Source of the DNA: Ruminococcaceae bacterium UBA1730
GTDB taxonomy: Bacteria; Bacillota; Clostridia; Oscillospirales; Acutalibacteraceae
Length of the DNA stretch: 64,000 nucleotides
Direction: 5' to 3'
Assembly (NCBI GenBank): GCA_002315935.1
Contig: DCII01000062.1
Coordinates: 1-64,000 of the forward strand
Shown here in pieces: positions 42,708-51,502 of this stretch (positions are counted from its first letter, which is position 1; every line of letters begins with the position of its first letter). The notes beneath the pieces were generated by a model. That model had not been told where the DNA came from. It did not search any database and saw only the letters and a program-made list of their open reading frames with translations. The translations under genes were made by a program, and so were the position numbers.

Positions 42708-44042
42708 TTATTGATTAATTATTTCTTTTTTTCTGACAACAAGGAAGAAAACAATCGAAAGCATGGTTGCAACCATCCAGCCGACGGGCCATGAATACCA
42801 TATTCCGTCTGTTGCAAAATGCGGCGAAAGTATATAGGCAAGAATAACACGCAAAATGAGGTCTGCAAAGGTTGAAACAAGAAATATCCCCATTTTTCCC
42901 ATTCCACGAAGAATTCCGTCAACCATAATTTTTGCCGAAATAAAAATATAAAACGGCGAAACGATATGCAGAAAACGAATACCTATCTGCATTGCTTCTC
43001 CACCACCGTCTTCCATGAAAAGACCGACAAACGGCGAAGAACAGAAATAATAAAGGAGAGAAAACGGAATAGTTATAATCAAGGATATAAAAAGACTTGA
43101 CCTGAAGCCTGCTTCAATCCTGTCTTTCCTTTCTGCTCCGACATTCTGTGCTGTATAGCTTGAAACGCCGTTACCGAGCGTTGTCAGATTGGTTATGCAG
43201 AAGGTATTGAGCTTTATAGCCGAGGAATAACCGGCAATAACAGACGAGCCAAAGCTGTTGACAAGGCTCTGAATGAAAAGATTTCCAACCGAAACAAAGC
43301 TCTGCTGAAGAATACTCGGAAGTGCAACCCTGCATATATCCTTAAGCATTTCCATGGAAAATTTAAGATAATCTCCTGTCGCCGGAATTGAGTTAATCCT
43401 TATTTTTACGAAAACAAGAGCAAAAACGCAGGCAATTCCCTGAGCAATGAAGGTTGCCCAAGCAACTCCGGCAACTCCCCAACCGAAAAATTTCACAAAA
43501 ACATAGTCCAGAATAATGTTTCCGACCGATGAACAAATCAGAAAAACAAGCGGGGTTTTTGAGTCGCCGAGAGAAACAAAAATTGCCGTTGCAATATTAT
43601 AAAGAAACAGAAAAACAAATCCGCCGATATATATTCTCAGATAAAGCGTTGCATCGCCGAAAATGTTTTCGGGAGTGTTCAGAAGAGCCGTCATCGGAGC
43701 ACTTGTGAACACACCTGCAAGCATCAAAATTATTGAAATCACAACCGATGATATAACAGTTGTTGAAACTGCCGTGCGTAGCTTTTTATAATTTCCCGAA
43801 CCAAAAATTCTTGCAATAACAACCGCACAACCGATATTTGAGCCTGCGGCAATTGCGTTGAATATCATTGTTATAGGATAAGATGCACCGACCGCCGCAA
43901 GAGCTTCCTCACCTGCAAATCTGCCTGCTATGACGGAATCGGCAATATTATACATCTGCTGAAATGCTACGCTTAAAAACATCGGCAGAGTAAACGACCA
44001 CAAGACCTTTGAAGGCTTGCCTTTTGTTAAATCCTTTATCAA
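42708..44042 (-). CDS. MATE-family multidrug efflux transporter
   Basis: A 444-residue cation-coupled exporter. About twelve hydrophobic segments fall in two halves, with the family N-terminus GKPSKVLWSFTLPMFLSVAF and the conserved NIADSVIAGRFAGEEALAAVG. It starts with TTG at 44042 after GGAAG. It is 18 bases downstream of the copper ATPase gene and so may be co-transcribed with it. The substrate is unknown. Confidence 0.92.
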   Translation of the reverse strand: MIKDLTKGKPSKVLWSFTLPMFLSVAFQQMYNIADSVIAGRFAGEEALAAVGASYPITMIFNAIAAGSNIGCAVVIARIFGSGNYKKLRTAVSTTVISSVVISIILMLAGVFTSAPMTALLNTPENIFGDATLYLRIYIGGFVFLFLYNIATAIFVSLGDSKTPLVFLICSSVGNIILDYVFVKFFGWGVAGVAWATFIAQGIACVFALVFVKIRINSIPATGDYLKFSMEMLKDICRVALPSILQQSFVSVGNLFIQSLVNSFGSSVIAGYSSAIKLNTFCITNLTTLGNGVSSYTAQNVGAERKDRIEAGFRSSLFISLIITIPFSLLYYFCSSPFVGLFMEDGGGEAMQIGIRFLHIVSPFYIFISAKIMVDGILRGMGKMGIFLVSTFADLILRVILAYILSPHFATDGIWYSWPVGWMVATMLSIVFFLVVRKKEIINQ

Positions 44043-44060
44043 GCTTTATACTTCCTTTTT

Positions 44061-46421
44061 TTAAATAACCTTATATCCCTGAGCTTCAATTGTTTCCTTT
44101 ATGAATTCATCGGAAACATTCTTCGTCATTGAGATAACTGCATTTCCCTTTTCATGGCTGACCTCGGCATATTCAACTCCGTCAAGAGCTTCAAGAGCTG
44201 ATTTGACTCTTGCTTCGCAGTGCATACACATCATTCCTTCAATGTTGACTGTTTTTTTCATGATTATCTCCTTCTTGTCTGTTAATTTTATTCTGTTAAG
44301 TCTTAAGGCATTTGTCACAACGCAAAAGCTCGAAAGGCTCATTGCCGCCGCAGCTATCATCGGATTCAGTTCTATTCCGAAAACACCTGCCGCTATAGGA
44401 ATTCCGATTATATTATAGAAAAACGCCCAAAACAGATTTTCTCTGATATTCCGAAGAGCCGCTCTTCCGAGCTTTATTGCACAAACAGCATCATAAGGGC
44501 TGCTGTTCATCAGAACAATATCAGCAGAATCAATTGCAATATCCGTTCCTGCTCCGATGGCAATTCCCGTGTCTGCCCTTGCAAGTGCAGGGGCATCATT
44601 TATTCCGTCGCCGACCATTGCGGTTTTTTTATGCTCCATAACGGATGCGACCTTTTTCTCTTTTTCATCGGGAAGAACATCCGAAATAACCTCGTCAATT
44701 CCGACTTTTTTTGCAATAACGGTTGCCGCTTTTTCATTATCGCCCGTAAGCATAATAGTTCTAATACCCATGGAATGAAGGTCTGAAACAGCTTTTTTGC
44801 TGTCTTCCCTGATTGAATCCGAAAGAGCGATAATTCCGATGCATTCATTATTCTTTGAGAAAACAATAACAGTTTTTCCTTCGCTTTGGAGCATTTTGAT
44901 TTCTGTATTTTCTATTACAGGCTTGCTTGCAATAAAGTGAAAACCGTCAATGTCGGTTTCAACTCCGCTACCTGCAAGTGCTTTGAAATTTTCGGAATCT
45001 AAAATCTCAATATTTTCTTTTTTAGCCTTTTCAACAATTGCAGAAGCAATCGGATGCTCGCTCTTTTTTTCAACCGAAGCCGCATACCGAAGAAAACTCT
45101 TTTTATCAATTCCGTCTGGAATAATGTCGGTTACAATAAGCTCTCCTTTTGTCAGAGTTCCTGTTTTGTCAAAAATAACAGCCTGTGTTCTGCCTGCTTC
45201 TTCAATCGAAGCGGCTGTTCTGAAAAGAATTCCGTTTCTTGCTCCAACTCCGCTCGCAACCATAATCGCAACGGGAGTTGCAAGCCCGAGCGAACACGGA
45301 CAGCTGATAACAAGAACGCTGATAGCTCTCGCAACCGCAAACCCGAAATTTCTGCCGACAACGAGCCACGAAACAAGAGTTATAAGAGAAACAAGAATAA
45401 CAATCGGCACAAAGACCGCCGAAACCTTATCTGCAATTCTTGCAATCGGGGCTTTGGAGGAAGAGGCATCTCCGACAGTTCTGATTATTTGCGAAAGAAA
45501 AGTTTCTTCGCCTGTTTTTTCTGCGATACATTCAAGAAATCCCGAGCCATTAACCGTTCCTGCCGAAACCTTGCTTCCTGCTGATTTATCTGACGGAATG
45601 CTTTCGCCGGTTAACGCAGATTCATTGACTGCTCCCTCACCCTTTGATACTGTGCCGTCAGCCGGAACGCTTTCACCGGGCCTAACAATAAAAATATCTC
45701 CTTTTACTATTTGAGAAGACGGAATAGTTACTTCTTTTCCGTTTCGGATAACATGAGCAAAATCGGGAGCAAGCTTCATGAGTGACTTAATTGCATCGGC
45801 AGTTTTGCCCTTTGATTTTTCTTCGAGCATTTTGCCGACCGTAATAAGGGTCAGAATCATTGCCGCAGATTCGAAATACAAATCATTTCTGCCATCAATC
45901 AGCGAATAAACGCTGTAAAGAAATGCCGCTCCCGAACCGAGAGAAACAAGAGTATCCATATTCGGAGAACGATGAATTGCTCCTTTAAATCCGTTTTTAA
46001 AAAATCTTCGGTTGATAATCATGACCGAGAGTGAAAGAATAAGTTGAATTATACCGGAAACTCCGTCAAGAGAATCAGGAAACGGTAAGCCAATCATTCT
46101 CCCCATTGAAAAATACATTATAAAAATGAGAAGAATGCAAGAAGCAATCAACCGATTCAATATAAGCTTAAAGTCGCTTTTATCGGGTTCTTTTTCGGCT
46201 GAATCAAGTTCTTTTCTCGCTCCGTAGCCTGCGTTTACAACGGCGGAAATGATTTCATTTTCGCTTGCTGAGCCTTCTACAATCATCGAATTTGTCAGAA
46301 GATTAACGGAGCATTTTTCAACATTTTCGAGGGCAGAAACCGCTTTTTCAACCCTTGCACTGCATGAAGCACAGTTCATGCCGGTAATAATATATTTTTC
46401 TATTTCAGCACCTCCCGACAA
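44061..46421 (-). CDS. copA: Copper P-type ATPase with C-terminal CopZ-like domain
   Basis: Exports copper(I) across the membrane. It has an N-terminal heavy-metal domain with GMNCASC (about 14-20), eight membrane helices, and the Cu(I) motif CPC (Cys374, Cys376). The phosphorylation motif DKTGT starts at Asp418, and TGDN and GDGINDAP follow. A second metal domain follows at the C-terminus (Met721 to the end, GMMCMHC at 729-735), which is unusual. Start: the TTG at 46421 has no ribosome site. GGAGG lies correctly spaced before an ATA codon at 46403, so the true start may be that codon; the coordinate is provisional. The gene has its own promoter. Confidence 0.88.
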   Translation of the reverse strand: MSGGAEIEKYIITGMNCASCSARVEKAVSALENVEKCSVNLLTNSMIVEGSASENEIISAVVNAGYGARKELDSAEKEPDKSDFKLILNRLIASCILLIFIMYFSMGRMIGLPFPDSLDGVSGIIQLILSLSVMIINRRFFKNGFKGAIHRSPNMDTLVSLGSGAAFLYSVYSLIDGRNDLYFESAAMILTLITVGKMLEEKSKGKTADAIKSLMKLAPDFAHVIRNGKEVTIPSSQIVKGDIFIVRPGESVPADGTVSKGEGAVNESALTGESIPSDKSAGSKVSAGTVNGSGFLECIAEKTGEETFLSQIIRTVGDASSSKAPIARIADKVSAVFVPIVILVSLITLVSWLVVGRNFGFAVARAISVLVISCPCSLGLATPVAIMVASGVGARNGILFRTAASIEEAGRTQAVIFDKTGTLTKGELIVTDIIPDGIDKKSFLRYAASVEKKSEHPIASAIVEKAKKENIEILDSENFKALAGSGVETDIDGFHFIASKPVIENTEIKMLQSEGKTVIVFSKNNECIGIIALSDSIREDSKKAVSDLHSMGIRTIMLTGDNEKAATVIAKKVGIDEVISDVLPDEKEKKVASVMEHKKTAMVGDGINDAPALARADTGIAIGAGTDIAIDSADIVLMNSSPYDAVCAIKLGRAALRNIRENLFWAFFYNIIGIPIAAGVFGIELNPMIAAAAMSLSSFCVVTNALRLNRIKLTDKKEIIMKKTVNIEGMMCMHCEARVKSALEALDGVEYAEVSHEKGNAVISMTKNVSDEFIKETIEAQGYKVI
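44259..44271 (-). promoter_or_regulatory. Internal ribosome site for a CopZ-like product
   Basis: GGAGA (44271-44267) lies five bases before an in-frame ATG (44261-44259) inside copA. Translation from it would give a free 66-residue metallochaperone-size protein. Confidence 0.55.
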
Positions 46422-46459
46422 ATTTATTTTTTCTTTTTTGATACAAAATATCCATTGAG

Positions 46460-46488
46460 ATTATATAACTGAAAAAAGCCTGTGTCAA
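46460..46488 (-). promoter_or_regulatory. Promoter of the copA-MATE unit
   Basis: On the minus strand perfect TTGACA (46488-46483) and TATAAT (46465-46460) boxes are separated by 17 bases. No CopY or CsoR box was recognised. Confidence 0.8.
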
Positions 46489-46532
46489 CCGACAAAATGA
46501 ACGAAAAAATTAATTTTTATGCCAAAAAAATC

Positions 46533-46561
46533 TTGATTTGAAATGTAATATGGTTTATAAT
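46533..46561 (+). promoter_or_regulatory. Promoter of the DUF1846 gene
   Basis: TTGATT (46533-46538) and TATAAT (46556-46561) are separated by 17 bases, about 40 bases before the ATG. Confidence 0.72.
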
Positions 46562-46600
46562 TACAATGTATTTTTATTTATTCGAGGAAGTGCAAAAACC

Positions 46601-48088
46601 ATGAAAAAAATCGGATTTGATAACGACGCTTATATCCGTCGTCAATCTGAACAGATCAACAAAAGAATAAGCGAATTCGGCGGCAAGCTCTATCTTGAGT
46701 TCGGCGGCAAGCTCTTTGACGATAACCACGCTTCAAGAGTTCTCCCAGGCTTCGCCCCCGACAGTAAATTGCAGATGCTCAAGCATATCTCGAATGATGT
46801 TGAAGTTGTTATTGTTATCAATTCCGGCGATATTGAAAGCAACAAAATGCGTGGTGACCTCGGCATAACATATGATATTGATGTTCTTCGCCTTATTGAT
46901 GCTTACAGAGATGCAGGTCTTTATGTCGGAAGCGTTGTTCTGACTCAGTTTGCAGGTCAGTCAGCCGCATCAGCCTTCAAGGAAAAGCTCGAGGCTCTCG
47001 GAATAAAGGTTTTCAAGCATTACACAATTCAGGGCTATCCATACAATGTTCCTTTTATCGTCAGCGATGAAGGCTTCGGAAAGAATGAATATATAGAAAC
47101 CGAAAGACCTCTTGTTGTTATCACCGCTCCCGGACCCGGAAGCGGAAAAATGGCAACCTGCCTTTCACAGCTCTATCATGAAAACAAGCGTGGAATAAAA
47201 GCCGGTTACGCAAAATTTGAAACCTTCCCCATATGGAATCTTCCTCTCAAGCACCCTGTTAACCTTGCTTATGAAGCCGCAACGGCAGACCTCAATGATG
47301 TTAATATGATTGACCCTTATCATCTTGAAGCATACGGCGTAACAACGGTCAACTATAACAGAGATGTTGAAGTTTTTCCGGTCCTTAATGCTATTTTCGA
47401 AAAGATTGAAGGCAAAAGTCCATATAAATCACCCACCGATATGGGCGTTAACATGGCAGGCTACTGCATCTGCGATGATGAGGCTACGAAACAGGCTTCA
47501 AAGGATGAAATCATCCGCAGATATTTTGCCGCTCTCTGTGATTTAAGGCTCGGCAGAGGCAAGCAGGAGGCAGTTGACAAGATTGAAAGCCTTATGAATC
47601 AGGCAGGTATAAGCGTTGAAGACAGACCCGTTATCAATGCCGCAGTTCAGAAAAGCAAGGATACCAACGGTCAACCCGCAGTTGCAATTGAGCTTCCGGA
47701 CGGAAAAATAGTTACGGGTAAAACCTCTGAGCTTCTCGGAGCATCATCATCCGCTCTTCTCAACGCGGTCAAGACCATTGCAGGTCTTCCAGATGACCTT
47801 CTGATGATTTCACCTTCAATTATCGAGCCGATTCAGAAGCTCAAAACGGGTATTCTCAAAAATCATAATCCCCGTCTTCATTCCGACGAAACGCTCATAG
47901 CTCTTTCAATGAGTGCAAACACAAACCCTGTTGCAAAGAAAGCTCTTGAATCAATTGATAAGCTCGCCGGATGTGAAGCTCATTCAACGGTCATTCTTTC
48001 GCAGGTTGACCAGGATATTTACAGAAAGCTTAAAATTAACCTTACAAGCGAGCCGAGATACCAGACAAAAAAGCTCTATCATAAATAA
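46601..48088 (+). CDS. DUF1846 (UPF0371) family protein
   Basis: A 495-residue cytoplasmic protein matching the UPF0371 family along its full length. It begins IGFDNDAYIRRQSEQINKR and contains the conserved P-loop-like stretch VVITAPGPGSGKMATCLSQL (residues near 180-200), which suggests nucleotide binding. Structures are known for the family but the reaction is not established, to my knowledge. Start choice: ATG 46601 with a distant GAGG. It is monocistronic, with its own promoter and terminator. Codon use and composition match its neighbours. Confidence 0.9.
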   Translation: MKKIGFDNDAYIRRQSEQINKRISEFGGKLYLEFGGKLFDDNHASRVLPGFAPDSKLQMLKHISNDVEVVIVINSGDIESNKMRGDLGITYDIDVLRLIDAYRDAGLYVGSVVLTQFAGQSAASAFKEKLEALGIKVFKHYTIQGYPYNVPFIVSDEGFGKNEYIETERPLVVITAPGPGSGKMATCLSQLYHENKRGIKAGYAKFETFPIWNLPLKHPVNLAYEAATADLNDVNMIDPYHLEAYGVTTVNYNRDVEVFPVLNAIFEKIEGKSPYKSPTDMGVNMAGYCICDDEATKQASKDEIIRRYFAALCDLRLGRGKQEAVDKIESLMNQAGISVEDRPVINAAVQKSKDTNGQPAVAIELPDGKIVTGKTSELLGASSSALLNAVKTIAGLPDDLLMISPSIIEPIQKLKTGILKNHNPRLHSDETLIALSMSANTNPVAKKALESIDKLAGCEAHSTVILSQVDQDIYRKLKINLTSEPRYQTKKLYHK

Positions 48089-48094
48089 TTTTAC

Positions 48095-48129
48095 CGAAGC
48101 AGGCAGTTTTTATTCTGTCTGCTTCGTTT
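48095..48129 (+). terminator. Terminator of the DUF1846 gene
   Basis: A twelve-pair stem (48095-48106 with 48115-48126, one G-U) is followed by TTT, seven bases past the stop. Confidence 0.8.
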
Positions 48130-48165
48130 ATTTATGAACAGAATGTTAAATTTTTCGCTTTACAT

Positions 48166-48194
48166 TTGATAAAGCTGTTTCAATGAATTATAAT
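48166..48194 (+). promoter_or_regulatory. Promoter upstream of MITE copy B and the peptidase
   Basis: TTGATA (48166-48171) and TATAAT (48189-48194) are separated by 17 bases. The expected start near 48201 places the repeat wholly inside the mRNA leader. Confidence 0.65.
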
Positions 48195-48208
48195 GTTACC
48201 GAGAATAA

Positions 48209-48302
48209 CTAAGGAAACGCTGAATTTTAAGGTTTTGTAACGCATTTCACGCCAAAACAGAGTGAAAAGATGTGTCGACGCATTTATTCAGCGTTCCCTA
48301 AG
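48209..48302. mobile_element. MITE-like palindromic repeat, copy B
   Basis: 94 bases bounded by CTAAGGAAACGCTGAAT and its near-perfect inverse, with the same internal sequence as copy A in opposite orientation. It ends eleven bases before the ATG of the peptidase gene and should fold into one long hairpin. Confidence 0.72.
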
Positions 48303-48313
48303 AAGGTGGATAT

Positions 48314-50098
48314 ATGAAAAAGGCTCTTTCTGTTTTCATGGCAATGATGATGCTTCCGCTCTTGTATATCCCTGCCTTTTCCTCGGAAAATATTCTTGAG
48401 CCGATTGTTCTTGACGAGGGTTCGCCGAGTGACAGCGGCTACATTTCAGTTTCCGAACCTGAAAATGAAGCAGAGAAATGCAATGTTATTTTCGATGAAT
48501 TCTCCATTCAGAAAGCATCACAGGACACTCTTCCCGAAGCTTATGATTCAAGAGATTACGGACTTGTTACCCCGGTAAAAAATCAAGGTGATTCCGGTTG
48601 TTGCTGGGCATTCGGAACAATAAATGCTCTTGAAAGCGATGCTATTGCAAAAGGATATTATACTGCTGAAACAGCAGATTTTTCAGAGGCTCACCTTACA
48701 TGGTTTACATATACCGTTATAAATGACACATCAAATCCGAATAACGGCGAAGGCGGAAATTTAAACGGAACAAGTCCTTACAGCTACGGCGGTAACTGGC
48801 AGAGAGCCGCTTCTTCTCTTTCGCAGGGAATCGGAATTGCCAATGAAAGTGAATTTCCGTTTTATCCGTATTCATTGTCACAGATGGGTAATTATGATGA
48901 ATCGGAACGCTATGACCACAGCTCCGGATTGGTTGTTGACAATGTTGTTCGCCTGAAAAATCAGGATGACATCAAGCAATGGCTGATGGAACACGGAAGC
49001 TGCACCGCTGCAATCTACTATAAAAACACATACTATAACTCAACCAACGGAGCTTACTACTACCCGTCAGTATCGAGCACAAATCATCTTATCTCTGTTA
49101 TTGGCTGGGATGATAATTTCAGTGCCTCGAATTTCCTGTCAAGCAATACACCTGTCGAAGACGGTGCGTGGCTTATCAAAGACAGTTGGGGAACAAATTC
49201 AAGAATCAACGGATATTTCTGGATTTCATATGAAGATGCATCAATGAAGGATTTTACCGGCTTTGAAGTCAGACCTGCCGATGATTTTTATAATGTTTAT
49301 ACCCATAACGCCTGTTATTCATCGAGCTATCTCCCTATTCCGAGTAACGGAAGAGTTGCAAATGTTTATAAGGCGAGAAGCTATGAATTGATAAAATCCG
49401 TAGCATTCACAACCTCAACACCTGCGGTCACTGCAACCGTTATGGTTTATAAAAATCTGCCAAGTAATTATTCTTCGCCTGCAAGCGGTACTCTTGCTTT
49501 GACCTACACCGAAACGCTCGAAAGAGCCGGCTATAACTGTATTGACCTGCCGTCAACGGTTGATATTGATAAGAATACATATTTTTCGGTTCTTATCAAG
49601 GTCAGCACCGCAGACAGTTCAAAAATCAATATTCCGCTTGAATATTCAAAAAGCAATTCAGACACGCAATATGTTTTCACATCAAAGGAAAGCTATTATT
49701 CAACATCGGCTACAGGAAGCTGGAATGATGTTAATAGCTCCGGCTACGGAGCACTTTATCTGAATGCTCTTACGCAATGCAATCATCAATCGGTCACAGA
49801 TGAAAAAACTGCTGACTGCGGCAATGAAGGATACAGCATTTCCGTTTGCTCGCAATGCAACAAAACAATTTCAGAATCTCATTATCCCGTAACAGGAGAA
49901 CATCAATACGGTGACTGGTCAATCCTTCAGGAAACGGGCGATTCAAACTATAAAGAAAGACACCGCACCTGCTCCGTTTGCGGAAATATTGAAACGGAAA
50001 CTGTTATGCAGGGAAGCAATTTTGTAACATTATCAGAATTCCTTAACCTAATTTTTGAACGGTTGATAAACTTTTTTATTTTGATATTCAACACATAA
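48314..50098 (+). CDS. Secreted C1-family (papain-like) peptidase
   Basis: A 594-residue exported protease. Signal peptide (about 1-24), short propeptide-like region, then the C1 domain with QGDSGCCWAF (catalytic Cys97, preceded by another Cys), His258 in TNHLISVIGWDD, and DSWGTN, where Asp290 replaces the usual Asn. A lectin-like beta domain follows (about 320-490). After that come cysteine pairs (CSQC, CSVCG) and an aromatic amphipathic tail (EFLNLIFERLINFFILIF). It resembles lectin-domain C1 peptidases of gut Firmicutes, thought to act on host or dietary protein. AAGGTGGA precedes the ATG. Confidence 0.9.
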   Translation: MKKALSVFMAMMMLPLLYIPAFSSENILEPIVLDEGSPSDSGYISVSEPENEAEKCNVIFDEFSIQKASQDTLPEAYDSRDYGLVTPVKNQGDSGCCWAFGTINALESDAIAKGYYTAETADFSEAHLTWFTYTVINDTSNPNNGEGGNLNGTSPYSYGGNWQRAASSLSQGIGIANESEFPFYPYSLSQMGNYDESERYDHSSGLVVDNVVRLKNQDDIKQWLMEHGSCTAAIYYKNTYYNSTNGAYYYPSVSSTNHLISVIGWDDNFSASNFLSSNTPVEDGAWLIKDSWGTNSRINGYFWISYEDASMKDFTGFEVRPADDFYNVYTHNACYSSSYLPIPSNGRVANVYKARSYELIKSVAFTTSTPAVTATVMVYKNLPSNYSSPASGTLALTYTETLERAGYNCIDLPSTVDIDKNTYFSVLIKVSTADSSKINIPLEYSKSNSDTQYVFTSKESYYSTSATGSWNDVNSSGYGALYLNALTQCNHQSVTDEKTADCGNEGYSISVCSQCNKTISESHYPVTGEHQYGDWSILQETGDSNYKERHRTCSVCGNIETETVMQGSNFVTLSEFLNLIFERLINFFILIFNT

Positions 50099-50102
50099 AT
50101 TA

Positions 50103-50128
50103 AGAGCCACCCTCGGGCGGCTCTTTTT
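50103..50128 (+). terminator. Terminator of the peptidase gene
   Basis: AGAGCC pairs with GGCTCT around an inner CCC/GGG stem with one mismatch, followed by five T. Confidence 0.85.
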
Positions 50129-50143
50129 GAATAAAAAGAAAAA

Positions 50144-50953
50144 TTATTTTCTGTTTGCCATTCTGTTATCTTTTTCAACGGCACTGTCAACAGCCTTGAT
50201 AACGGCATTTTCAAATCCGAATTCCTTGAGTGCACAAACTCCTTCAATTGTTGTTCCCGAGGGTGAGCAGACATTATCAATCAGAGCACTGATTGATTTA
50301 TCACCTTCAAGAAGCATTTTTGCACTTCCCAAAAGCATCTGTGCCGCCGCAATTCTTGCATCTGCGGCAGAAAGACCATGTTTCACACCTGCGGTTTTCA
50401 GAGCATCAACAAACATATAAGCATAGGCAGGAGCACAACAGGCAACAGCCGAAAAAACTGCAAAATATTTTTCGTCAAGCTCAATTGTCCTTCCGAAGCA
50501 GGAACAGAGCTTCAGAGCAAATTCTTTTTCTTCGGAAGAAACAAATTCATTTGCACACATTGCCGTCATTGACTGCGAAACAGCGGCATTGATATTCGGC
50601 ATAATTCTGATAATTTTTGCATTAAAGCCGAGAGAGGATTTGATTTTATCCATTTCTGTTCCTGCGGCTGTTGAGATGATGAACGGATTTTTTGATTTCA
50701 TGTCAGCACATATTGATTCAAGAAGAGAAGCGACATCCTTTGGCTTGACTGCCATAACAAATCCGTCACATTTTTTAACAACTTCATTTGCGTTTTCCGC
50801 AACATTAACCGAAAGCTCCTCTGAAAGCTCTTTTGTTTTCGGAGCAAAAACATCATAGATATAAATATTTTCCGAAGCAATAAATCCCGAAGCAACAACA
50901 CCCTTGAGAATTGCACTTGCAAGATTGCCTGTGCCGATAAAACCTAATTTCAT
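50144..50953 (-). CDS. proC: Pyrroline-5-carboxylate reductase
   Basis: Last step of proline synthesis. A 269-residue enzyme with the N-terminal Rossmann motif GFIGTGNLASAI, AVKPKDVA, the Pro/Asn motif IIRIMPNINAAVS, and the C-terminal dimer and active-site block VCSPSGTTIEGVCALKE. Start choice: ATG 50953 with AAGGAGAC upstream; the frame extends twelve more codons without a ribosome site. It follows mscL, from which it is separated by a hairpin. Confidence 0.95.
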   Translation of the reverse strand: MKLGFIGTGNLASAILKGVVASGFIASENIYIYDVFAPKTKELSEELSVNVAENANEVVKKCDGFVMAVKPKDVASLLESICADMKSKNPFIISTAAGTEMDKIKSSLGFNAKIIRIMPNINAAVSQSMTAMCANEFVSSEEKEFALKLCSCFGRTIELDEKYFAVFSAVACCAPAYAYMFVDALKTAGVKHGLSAADARIAAAQMLLGSAKMLLEGDKSISALIDNVCSPSGTTIEGVCALKEFGFENAVIKAVDSAVEKDNRMANRK

Positions 50954-50972
50954 AACCAGTCTCCTTGTAGAA

Positions 50973-51002
50973 AGAGTGCAAAGCATCAAAGCTCTGCACT
51001 CT
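50973..51002 (-). terminator. Hairpin after mscL
   Basis: On the minus strand a twelve-pair stem with one G-U pair is followed by TTCT. The T-run is weak, so partial read-through into proC is likely. Confidence 0.55.
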
Positions 51003-51015
51003 GAAAAATCAAAAA

Positions 51016-51453
51016 TTATTCAACATCGGATGTGCAATGTGGGCATTTTGTTGCATCAACTGCAATTTCGCTCTTGCAATAGGGGCAAACCTTTGTTGAA
51101 GGTGCGGCAGGAGCTTCCTCTTTTTTCTTGATAGCTTTATCCGCAACGGTATTGATTGCTTTAACAAGGCAGAAAATTACAAATGCCATAATGAGGAAGT
51201 TTAAAATTGCACTGATGAAGTTGCCGTAATTGAGAGTTGCGGCTTTTTCTCCCTCGCCGAGAATAACCTTCCATTCGCTGAAATCAATTCCTCCCGTTAG
51301 AAGGCTGATTGCCGGCATAACAATATCATCAACAAGCGAAGTGACGATTTTCTGGAATGCACCGCCTACGATAACGCCGACTGCAAGGTCAATAACGTTA
51401 CCTCTCATGATAAATTTTTTGAATTCTGCAAAGAATCCCTTTGTCTTTTCCAT
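51016..51453 (-). CDS. mscL: Large-conductance mechanosensitive channel with zinc ribbon
   Basis: Pressure-release channel of the plasma membrane. The N-terminal helix FAEFKKFIMRGNVIDLAVGVIVGGAF and transmembrane helix 1 are classic MscL; the second helix is FLIMAFVIFCLVKAIN. In place of a plain C-terminal bundle it carries a Lys/Glu/Ala linker and a zinc-ribbon knuckle pair, Cys123-P-Y-Cys126 and Cys137-P-H-Cys140, in the cytoplasm. GGAGGT precedes the ATG. The 145-residue length is near usual because the ribbon replaces part of the tail. Confidence 0.93.
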   Translation of the reverse strand: MEKTKGFFAEFKKFIMRGNVIDLAVGVIVGGAFQKIVTSLVDDIVMPAISLLTGGIDFSEWKVILGEGEKAATLNYGNFISAILNFLIMAFVIFCLVKAINTVADKAIKKKEEAPAAPSTKVCPYCKSEIAVDATKCPHCTSDVE

Positions 51454-51502
51454 ATCAATATTACCTCCGAAAAATCATACATATAATGTATCAAAAAATT
51501 AT

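Noticed and set aside
44950..45714. 254-codon frame on the plus strand
   Set aside because: Antisense to copA, rich in Ser, Thr and Ala without any family motif; the copper ATPase motifs on the other strand are unmistakable.
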